Positions 38,201 to 50,200 of a stretch of 64,000 nt of DNA are shown here, piece by piece. Origin of the DNA: Spisula solida (Eukaryota > Mollusca > Bivalvia > Venerida > Mactridae). The position numbers and the translations under genes are program-made. The notes under the pieces were generated by a model. That model had not been told where the DNA came from and did not search any database. It was given only the letters and a program-made list of their open reading frames with translations. The stretch spans positions 14,861,322 to 14,925,321 of the forward strand of contig OX365955.1 in NCBI GenBank assembly GCA_947247005.1, written 5' to 3'. Numbering within the stretch: the stretch's first letter is position 1; the number at the start of each line of letters is the position of its first letter.

Positions 38201-41200
38201 TCGGGAATACCAGTAACCATGGATACTTATACGCTAGGCAGTGATATTTTGGGGACACACTCGCGGTCCCGGGATTGTAGTTCTGACATTTTGGGTCATT
38301 GTGAGGAATTGGGGTGGGGGTATAGGTAGACATCGGATGACTCCCGATGTGGTCCTGAAGTTATACGCCTATCCCACTGCCTCGATGATTTACTCCCGAT
38401 GTACATATAATTTTCAGAACATGTCTCCAAACGACCACCGTATCATTGTGGGATTCCTCTCTTTGGCGGGATGTGAAACTATTTTTCTGCTGGAAAAGAT
38501 ATGACCTTCTGTTGGATATTAGAAGAGACGTACATTCAGATGAGACAGACAGTTGTACAAGCTTGTTGGTGACTCCTGTTTGTTAAAGCTCTTTAAAACA
38601 AGGCTTGAAATGCTTCCGCCAAAACATTAAACAAGAGGGCCATGATGGCCCATAATCGCTCACCTGAATCACCTTGCTCGTGATATTTTTATATATGAAA
38701 CTGTAGCCTCTTAAAGAAGACAAGTGCCCTAAATTTGAGAAAGGACCTTGTTAGGATGCTACAGACCAAATTTTATGAAGATCAATCAAGCGGTTCAAGA
38801 GAAGAAGTCTTTAAAAACAATTATATATATCTCTTATGTAAAATTAAGGGAGGCACGGGGTGGGGCCAATATTGACCCAGGGGTCATGATTTGAGCAATC
38901 TTGGTGAAGGTCCACCAGACAATGCTACTAGCAAAATACGAGGGCCATTCTGAAAGTTCTGATAACCAAGTGATAACTTTACATCGGTTGGTCAGAATTT
39001 TTAAAAATGAACATTTTCTGAAAGATAAATCTTTTAGCGAGACATTCATTGCAAATTTATTATTTCATCAATGAGAATGTATATTTTTGTGGTATTCAAA
39101 CAAGACATGGTTTGTGGTATTGACTGAATACGCGAGGGAAATGCGTTGAATTTGCCCCATGTATAATTCAGAGGGCACTGCGGAAGTATCGTTGAGGCTG
39201 AATGAAATAAATTTGATATTGTTTGAAATATGCATAGCAGTACTTTCGAATAAAATTAAGATATTGATAAAAAACTTTGAGTTGTTAATGAAATAACAGC
39301 GATATATACAACCCATATAGGAGCCCATTTTACCACATATAGTCAATACTTAGTTCTAGACATATAATACCAATATGGGCTATCATCTACTCTAAACAAG
39401 TCATATTGTCTAGATTTGAATGTCTATCTTCATTCGGGGGACGTTATAAATGTATTTTTCGTGAACTTTGATTTTGGAAGCAAAATCCTGTGCCCTACCC
39501 TTGGTTTTAGAAAGTGGGTGGGGTAACGGAATTTCCTTATTCATGTAATAAAAAGGTTAATAGTCATTGTTATCATAGTTGAATTAATTGTAGCAGCTCC
39601 AAATGAAAGAAATATATAACTATTTTTATTTTGCGAAATGCTATTTCAAGGATATCACGTCGTAAATCTAAAACACGTGTTTTTGGCCACGTGGCTATAT
39701 TCTTTAAGCTGATGTACACTTGAAATTAAGAATATTTAAGAATTCGTATTTTATGGGAATAAAAATAGCATATGTACACACAAAACGGCCACACGTTTTA
39801 TATTCTCATTTAACACGTCTAGCATTACAATGCAATAAGAGGAAAATTGTGTATTTCAGGTAAAATGCGGCTATTTTCAAGAGAAATTGGGACGTGGTCT
39901 TTTCCGTATACATCTTAAGTCATTTATACTCTCATAACAATAATTTCCATTTGTCATTAGATGCACAGATATATAATACAATATATGTGTAAATTACAAA
40001 CAAATCAGATTGAAATTATAGAAATTATTAACAAGAATGGTATCCCTTCCAATGCTAATATGACTCATTTTGGCGAAACTCTATTGGTTTATACACCTAC
40101 ATGTACAATGGCGTATAGGTGAATAATAAATTCTCTGATATTAATATCATAATATGTTTTTGGGGACGGAAGGTTGTATCTTTCAAAAAATGTTCACTTT
40201 AAAAAATTCTGACCATCCAATGTGAAGTTATCACTCAGTTATCAGAACTTTCAGAATGCCCCTCGTATCTAAGCTCTATGCCTTGTGGTTCCAGAGAAGA
40301 AGATTTTTTAAAGTTTTTTCTAATATAAAATTATGAGATGTCTGGGGTGGGGCCAATATTGACCCGGGGGTCACAATTTGAGCAATCTTGGTAGAGGTCC
40401 ACTAGACAATTCTACATGCTAAATATCTAAGCTCTATGCGTTGTGGTTCCAGAGAAGAAGATTTTTTGAAGTTTTTTCTATATATCACTTAAAGGGACCC
40501 GGGGCGGGGCCAATATTGACCCGGGGGTCATGATTTGAGCTATCTTGGTAAAGGTCCACCAAGCAATGCTTCATGCTAAATATCTAAGCTCTATGCCTTC
40601 TGGGTTCTTAGAAGAAGATTTTTAAAGGTTTTGTTACCTGGTTGCCATGTCAACCAGAGTTCTAGATGGATCAACTTTATTTGAGCAATTTTTAAATCCC
40701 CCTATGTCAGGAACATCCAGGCAAAATTTCATCAATATTGGTCAAACGGTTTCTGAGGAGATGTCATTTGAAAGTGTGGACGGACGGACGGACGACGGAT
40801 GGTGAGTGATCACAATAGCTCACCTTGAGCACTTCGTACTCAGGTGAGCTAAAAAGAAGTTCAGCTGTTCAGCCACCCTTTGACATTTTAACTTCGCTGG
40901 TCATTGGGCTACCTAAGGAATCTTGCGTTCGAGTTTCCCTGGGGAGACTATTTCTCTCTTGATTCGTGTGCAGCCAACACCTATCTGCGGCGCCCAGAAC
41001 TATCGAACGTGTACAGACATCGCCCCCATAGGCACCAATTCACACATTGGTTGAGTGGAGCATGTGGGTTATTCTTGCTCAGAGAAATTGAGCAGTGGTC
41101 CAGACGGGGATTGAACCCGGGACCTTTCGACCCGAAGCGCCTGCCCTACCTCTATGCCACTGCTCCCCCAGTGATGTGAAGTGATACGCTCGAACTGCAC

Positions 41201-44200
41201 GCCACAAGAGCAAACTACCAACCAGGTACTTGTATACGGATACGAGCCGATGCATCCGTAATGAATACAGAAATCAAGTCGTGATCTACTAATTCTTCAT
41301 ACTGCTTGCATCGAACTGAGAAGGTGTTTGTAAATTCACGTGCAAATATATCCACAGCAAATGTTCACAATCAATCTCAAACTAAACAGCGACATTGTAA
41401 CTTATCTTTTTTGTACATATATACACTATTATTTCATGAATGATTTGTGGCGTTTTCTATATAAATTCGTAGTTTAAAATTATTGCCAAGAACGTTATTG
41501 TCTTTAGCACTTAAGGGGTATATGCACCTTGTGTTTAATTACCAAAGCTCCCACGGACGGGCATTGGTACCTGTCGTTTCTCGGTACTTTGTAGATGTTA
41601 TTACATGAAAAGCATGCGTTAACTTTATATTCATTCTAATTTAAACAAGACATGAATGAAAATATAAATCTGATTTTGCATGGAAATATAATATTATGTA
41701 ACAGTATTCATGCTTTAAAATGAACCAGTCCCCACCCATTTTGAGCTTTTTCAAAGGAACAAGTAAAAGTGTATAATGAACAATTTGCAATATCATTATG
41801 ATTATCATCATCTTTTTATATTTATATAGCATAATTTGAACCTAATTTTATGTTTGTTCCTATTTATCACACTAAACTCGAAATTACTATTTGAAGTGCA
41901 CGTGTAGGCCTACGTGTAGGTAGCTCATTCCTCCTTAAACGAATGTTGACATATTTTAAATGAATTGGTCCATTCCGAAACCAATATACTAGTTGTGACC
42001 TGTAAACCCATTTAAATCAATGCAAACATAATTATATTACTTATTTTAATACTTTAGACGCTATTGTGTTAGTTTGGGTATATGTGTCATTTTACCCCAC
42101 CCACTCTAAGCAAACATGTGCCCTTTAATCAATGAGAAGGTAAGTGACCAGTTAACATATCAATAGATTAGTATCTCACCATTAAATAAGAAATCATTTA
42201 GGCTTTCAAATAGCAAAAATGACGACATTATAACAAATATATTGTTCATACACGTCGAATTTTTATAAAAAATATTGCTAATTTTAGGTATTCTTATTAA
42301 TATTCATGAGTATACAAATGCTTAAATTTGTAAACAGTTATTTGTATTGATAGCCCAGTGCCTTAGCTTCCTTTTGATAATATTTGTATACAATTTGACC
42401 GAAAACTGACAGAGATATAATGATATTTTGAGTGAGATATATAAAATGCACTCATTTGACCTTTCGTCGGCTTAGGATTATTTTGAGCTATCTACAAAAA
42501 ATCACTTCTTGAGATAATTACACCCCTGGATTCCTAATATATTGAGCTATCTAGGGCGCCCATTGTTTTCAAAATGGCCGCATCCGTTACGAAGTTTGCG
42601 CGTCACATCTTGCGCTAACTCAACATTTCACACTCAAAAGTAAGGATTATTTTGAGCTATGTACGTGAGATAGCGCACTATAATCCTAACAAATGTTGAA
42701 CAACCAATCAAAAAGAAGCATTTCGTCACGTGATTAGACACAAACATTCTTAAAATGACGTCATTCCTTGTAGATAGCTCAAAATAGACATGCAAATGAT
42801 CAATAATAAATTAAACAGTTTCGCTTAAAACGTTCTTATTTCAAGTGCTATCTACTGATAGCTCAGTATAATACTAAAGAAAATCAAAATGTTTGTTACA
42901 CTTTATGAGCTATCTCTAAAATACTTTTTCAATTTTAGAATGAACTATTGCTCATGGGGTATTAAAATTCATGGTGAAGGTAGCTTATTTTAATACAAAT
43001 AATACTTTTTTTTATTTCTTGCAAATCGACCAATGTTGAGTGAGATTATCATATCTGAATCTTTGAAGCGCTTTTTCTCGAAAAGTGAAATTGTGTAGTT
43101 AGCGCAAGATAATACTAAGGCGACGCTTTGACCTAATTTTGAGAAAACGAGGCAAAATCACGGATGGCATCCGGCCGTTTCAGATTACACACATATCAAA
43201 GATAACATATAGCAAGGATGCCACATTCTACTCTCCGATGCCATGGCCCGTCATATTTTCTCCGTATGGACTCCCGACTACATGGTGAATACGTATGGGC
43301 ACTAGTACTTGAAGGGACCAGAACAGCACAAATCAACAAACCGATATAATGTATTAAACTGTACATGAAGTAACACAAAAGTGACCATTAGACAAATAAA
43401 TGAGGGTCGGACATCAGCATGTTTGTTTTATCTGTTTTAAGAAAGTATCTACATACACCTGATCATTGTAATCATAAGATTGGCCACAATTAAATGTATA
43501 TATCATTAGCTTAGAATGAGAAGGCTCCTATATATTTAAAATTTGCATAACAAGGCGCTTCCTTTGAGCCTTTTTTCATAAAAATCGGAACAGGTTAATG
43601 TTGACCAAACTAAAGTTGAATAAGCTTTTTTCAATAAGTAAAGAGTAGTTTTCAGACAGTTTTTCCAGAATAGCGTTTTTGTACTTCTCATTCTAAGCCA
43701 GCGATATACATGACCTATTCAAACAAATTTTCCATATTTCTCCTTACAGCGTTATTACGAACACAATATAGTTTGTCTATGATCGTATAGTGCGCCCAGG
43801 ATAATGTGATGTTTACAAACATGACTGGGTTTGGTCAACTGTTGCAAAAGTGGCCATACATAAAAAATATTACTAAATTAAACAGATATGTCAGTTTTCA
43901 AAAGTTTTACTAAAACGTCAGTGATGGTTAGATTCTATCAATACTTTTGTTGTTGATAATGAAAACGTTCTGCATTATGGACCCTTAATGGGAAAAAAAT
44001 CAACGATTCAATATAAATATTCTCTCACACAGAGTTGTTAAATGTAATTTAGTGAACTGTGTTATATTTCAATATAAACATTTTATGACTTTTAAAGATA
44101 TTTAAGGTTTTTGAACGTCCAACCTGGTGGCTAACTGACTATAACTAAAGGTAATTCACCGGACTGCGATAAATTTCAATAATGCATACTTTTTTCAATA

Positions 44201-47200
44201 AATATTCAAAGTTTACGGGGATGGTTACCTGGAAATAATTACACTAAGCGTCGTCGAACAATGGATAAATACCAGAACTAGTTTAATGAATTTAGAATGT
44301 CGCGGCCTTGTATCGAACCCAATATATCTCACAATAGATGCGGACACACTACCACTACGGTATCGACACGGGTTTGCTTAGTACTTACCAGTTATAACAC
44401 TGCATATGACTAACGGTATGACCATCAACTTCAGCATTCGAATATACAATTCTCCCGCCATTCCTGTTATAAGTAATAAATAAATAGTATAAATATATAC
44501 TACAGTCTGTTTAATCAGAACAAACATTGCAATATTATAACATTGTAGTTTTAATGTTTGAAACATTTTAATTGCAGAAAAAGGCAAAGAATACCAATAC
44601 CTTATTCACTAAGCAACACACTAATACACATGATATATATTAAAATAAGACATCGATAAATGGCAAGAAATTGCAATGTTTATATACATTATCATTATTA
44701 ATGTTATGTAGACAAGTGACTGACCTGATTAATCGATTTATACATTTAGTATTATTCATTCGTAAAAATGGAAGTCACTTTGAAATAAAATGTTAACATT
44801 ACTCTTACAAACGAAGTGTTCAGTTTCATTTTTCTCGTTCAGTTGTGTGGGGGATATTTTGCCGTGTGTTTATGGTCTGTCACGGTTGTAATGTTTTCTG
44901 TGCTCGGCTGTTTCAGGTGAGTGCTGTCTTTCCTGTCCGATTTTTTATTATCTGTTTTCAACGACTTTGGCATGAAATCAAACCATGTTATTCAGAAGAA
45001 AGGTGAATATGTGAACACTACTTTTACAAACACAGACATCAATCACATAAAATAAAGGCTCGCGATATAACATAAGACGGGGGAATATGTAAACACTACT
45101 TTTTCTAACTAAGGCACCAATCACTTCAACACGTAATAAAGGCACATGATACGAGATAAGAATCACTACCTTTACTAACTAAGGCACCGATCACTTCAAC
45201 ACGTAATAAAGGCACATGATACGAGATAAGAATCACTACCTTTACTAACTAAGGCACCGATCACTTCAACATGTAATATAGGCACATGATACGAGATAAG
45301 AATCATTACCTTTACTTACTAAGGCACCAATCCCTTCAACACGTAATAAAGGCACATGATACGAGATAAGAATCACTACCTTTACTAACTAAGGCACCGA
45401 TCACTTCAACATGTAATAAAGGCACATGATACGAGATAAGAATCACTACCTTTACTAACTAAGGCACCAATCCCTTCAACACGTAATAAAGGCACATGAT
45501 ACGAGATAAGAATCACTACCTTTACTAACTATGGCACCAATCCCTTCAACACGTAATAAACGCACATGATACGAGATAGGAATCACTACCTTTACTAACT
45601 AAGGCACCGATCACTTCAACATGTAATAAAGGCACATGATACGAGATAAGAATCACTACCTTTACTAACTAAGGCACCGATCACTTCAACATGTAATAAA
45701 GGCACATGATACGAGATAAGAATCACTACCTTTACTAACTATGGCACCAATCCCTTTAACACGTAATAAAGGCACATGATACGAGATAAGAATCACTACC
45801 TTTACTAACTAAGGCACCGATCACTTCAACATGTAATAAAGGCACATGATACGAGATAAGAATCACTACCTTTACTAACTAAGGCACCGATCACTTCAAC
45901 ATGTAATAAAGGCACATGATACGAGATAAGAATCACTACTTTTACTAACAAAGGCACCAATCCCTTCAACACGTAATAAAGGCACATGATACGAGATAAG
46001 AATCACTACTTTTACTAACAAAGGCACCGATCACTTCAACATGTAATAAAGGCACATGATACGAGATAAGAATCACTACTTTTACTAACAAATGCACCAA
46101 TCCCTTCAACACGTAATAAAGGCACATGATACGAGATAAGAATCACTACTTTTACTAACAAAGGCACCGATCACTTCAACATGTAATAAAGGCACATGAT
46201 ACGAGATAAGAATCACTACCTTTACTAACTATGGCACCAATCCCTTTAACACGTAATAAAGGCACATGATACGAGATAATAATCACTACCTTTAATAACT
46301 AAGGCACCGATCACTTCAACATGTAATAAAGGCACATGATACGAGATAAGAATCACTACCTTTACTAACTAAGGCGCCGATCACTTCAACATGTAATAAA
46401 GGCACATGATACGAGATAAGAATCACTACTTTTACTAACAAAGGCACCAATCCCTTCAACACGTAATAAAGGCACAGTCATGATACGAGATAAGAATCAC
46501 TACTTTTACTAACAAAGGCACCGATCACTTCAACATGTAATAAAGGCACATGATACGAGATAAGAATCACTACTTTTACTAACAAATGCACCAATCCCTT
46601 CAACACGTAATAAAGGCACATGATACGAGATAAGAATCACTACTTTTACTAAGAAAGGCACCGATCACTTCAACATGTAATAAAGGCACATGATACGAGA
46701 TAAGAATCACTACTTTTACTAACAATGGCACCAATCATTTCAGCTTCAGCATGAACTAATATAAAGCCAAATGACGTAAGAAAATAGGGGAAATAAAATT
46801 TAATCAAACACATACATGTACAGCAAACAGTTCAACGTGAATCAACAAGAAAAATAGAAGACAGCATGCTTAGATTGCATAAAATTTACAAACAAATGAT
46901 CCAGTTACTTTAACATGAAATAAAGGCACATGCTACAAGTAAAGAGGAGGAAGTATTTACAAATAAAAGCACATTTAGCATTTAAATCAAATATAGATAA
47001 CCAATACAATCATAAACCAAATCGGTGCAATACCAGTATGAAACAAAGGTATATACAATTGAGAGCGAAAATGCGTGTCAAAATGCATTATCATACAAAA
47101 AAGGCTAAAAGCGTTTCAACTTCAAACATAGATGTATTTAAATATGGTAGGATAAACTTTAGATTTAGTGTTGATAAATGACACATCGACAACTAAAATG

Positions 47201-50200
47201 GCCGATCAATTTAAATAAAAGAAAGGGAAAGAAAGTATAAAACGAGTACAAAAGGACAAGATACGGATAAAAATAACTATAATTTAAATGAATTACGGTA
47301 GTTAAAGTTATTTGATGGAACAGAAAAAGCGAGAGACTTAATTCATTATAGATAGATAGTTTATTTCAATTCCATTAGGCTGATAGCCTATGAGGACAAT
47401 ACAATGCATTTATGACAGAACAGTGGTACAGTAAGCAAAATAAATACTAACTAATAATCAAGCATGCTCACAACTATGTGGAGAAGATTTAAATGATACA
47501 GCATAATTCGACTATAAATATCTACGTATCTAATGAATCAAAATAATTATTCACATCAAATCAATATATATATATATATGAGTACATGCATGCACAACAA
47601 TACATGATAAATAAAGCACACAATAATACTTATTGATACTGTAGTTGACATAAGTATATTACGTCATCAGTTTAAATATAACAATTCATTCCTGAGATTA
47701 AATGCATGGTATGTAAACAGGCTTAACTTTTTCAAAACAGTTTCATTTTCATTTTTCATTAATTGAATAAATTTCAACATACTTGGGTGGCGTCGGTATT
47801 CTAATGGTATATATGTTTTTCTTAAATCATGGTATAACTGACATTCTAACACAAAGTGATACTCATCTTCCAAAATATTGCATGTTTGACATTTTCTCTC
47901 ATTCAATGGGATGGCTATTGGTTTCTCCCACCTGCCTGATTCAATACACAATCTATGAGAAGAAGTTCTAAGTCTTGAGAGAGATTGGCGGATTTTGTCT
48001 GATAAATTAATTTCTAAATAGGGTTGCAATTTGAAATGCAAAATATTGTTATAAAATAAGGCTCTGCTTGATTCTTCTAATCGATGGTGCCAATTTTGAA
48101 CAAAATTGTCTGTAAGTCTTTGTTTAACTGAAGATAGGAACAATTTAAAATCTCCAACACCTTGATTTAACCAAGTATAATAAAATCCAAGTTCAGCCAA
48201 TAAATTCTTTACACAATAACACCAATTCATGCAGTTTTGATTTAACTCAAGGTCAGACTTCAGAAGACTGTATATAATAAAAACATATTTATTGTGTGGC
48301 CTTTGTATAATTTTGGTCCAATATTTTATGACATTATATAAGTGAATTGTGGTAAAAGATATTCGTCCCAATTCTCCGTAAATAAAGTCGTTCTGTGTGT
48401 TCTTTTTAACCCCCAATAATGATTTGCAAAACTGTAAATGTACCCTCTCTATAGATATGTCGGTTGATGTACCCAAAACTTCGCTACCGTAACTAAGAAT
48501 AGGAGAAACAAGTTTATCAAATAATTCTAACTTATGCTTAGGGGCAATATATGTAAACTTATACAAATACTTGTTAAGTTTGAAAATTGCCTTATTGGCT
48601 TGTGTGGATAACGTGTTTTGAGCCGTACTAAATGCTCCACCTGATGTGAATACGATACCAAGGTATTTAAATGTTTTTACAATTTCAATTTCTTGATCAG
48701 CGTAATAAAATTTTTAATTATTTGATAAAGATCCGCTTTTCCTAAAAAACATTACTTTTGTTTTACCAATATTGACTTTTAATTTCCAAACATTGCAATA
48801 TTCGTACAAAATATCCAGACTAAGTTGTAATTGTTCTGCAGAATCCGCAAATAAAACAATGTCATCAGCATAGAGCAATAAGTATATCTTAAACGTATTC
48901 GCGTCGATGCCTTTCAGACCATGTTTTAAATATTCATTTTCTAAATCATTAATGAACATAGAGAATAAGAAGGGTGAACAACATTCGCCTTGACGGACTC
49001 CGAGTGTGCATGAATATTCCTCACTTAATTGGTTAAGATACTTAATTCGTGACTTTACTGAATCATACATAGATTTCATAATATTTAATATATTTCCTCT
49101 TAACCCCATTTGTATTAATTTATACCATAAATTATCTCTAACTATGTAATCAAACGCCTTAGTGAAATCAACGAAGGCTGTAAAAAGTTTTTTTCCTTGA
49201 CCAATGACATGCTTAATTAATCCGTGTAGTACAAAAATATTATCTTAATATCCTGCACTGTATATGTACAACTTCATTGTACTTTACTTCGGTCAACGTG
49301 ACCTCTATCGATTTTCGTGGTCGAGTTGTATTGGAGTCCACAACTTTAAAATCACAACACCGTGCTGTTGATGTTCATTGGACATGTTAATCGGTCAGCA
49401 TTGTAAAAAATTTGGACACGCCTTATGTTTACAAAGTGACAGCCAATGATATAAGTTAGAAAGAAAAACTTAACGCTTGGTTGTTTATTTTGTCTCGGGC
49501 TACGCCCTCGACAAAATAAGACAACCTCGCGTTTACGTTCTCTTTCTATAACTTAATAGTATCATTGTACAAGTTATTAAGAATTAAACGTATACTTTGT
49601 ATTGAAGTGCACGAGTCTATACGACTCGTATAAACATTATATACATTAAACACTAAATAAAACACACCAAGGTTTTCGTTTTTGGTTTGTATAAACCGAT
49701 TTCCTTAATGTAGATAAGCTTCAGTCCTGGTAGTTTCAAATAGTTTTTGGGAGGCGATTAAGCCTCTCATTACTACCATTGCCCATTTCTTAGTACAGAA
49801 TTAACCGCCTTTAGGCTGCTATGTGAATCCGCATTCAAGTAGTTCCAGAAACTGTCAACATTCCCAATACTGCTACATATGTTTCTCCAAAACATTTTAA
49901 CTGATTTAAGCCAATCAGCAACATTTGTTTATTCTAAGATCAAAAATTATTGTGAAACTGTTCGTTAAATCGATATTTTGCAAAAAAAAATCACTACACT
50001 GGCTGATACCGAACTTGTTTCATAATACGAAAATGACGTGTTCATCAAATGTCCCGGCTGTAAAACTATTTTTAGAAACTTCAAACTACGGTCAAGTGAT
50101 GGTTTTATCAATGAATCGTATACGGTCTGCAAAGTACTGTTATGCAATCATATGGTGTCGCTGTACTAGCTAGCCGCTTTCTATAGACTGTCTCACGCTC

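Larger units (their letters stand above)
32891..43280. repeat. Large inverted repeat: two 3.4 kb arms, 0.44 kb spacer, nested insertions
   Basis: Left arm about 32891-36358, right arm about 36801-43280, reading as reverse complements from TAGTCGGGAGTCCATACGGA outward to TCCGTATGGACTCCCGACTA. Arms agree closely throughout (33.0 vs 43.2 kb, 34.5 vs 41.6 kb, 35.0 vs 41.1 kb, 35.8 vs 38.2 kb, 36.2 vs 37.75 kb). The right arm is longer only because of two insertions (36899-37640 and 38632-40852). Both arms carry the same SINE. No clear target duplication flanks it, so it may be a long-TIR element or an inverted duplication. It lies wholly in intron 2 of gene B. ORFs up to 162 aa inside have no recognisable domain. 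Confidence 0.95.

Noticed and set aside
45110..46740. CRISPR-like array
   Set aside because: Repeats are contiguous 70-bp monomers without unique spacers, in a eukaryotic intron; it is a satellite.
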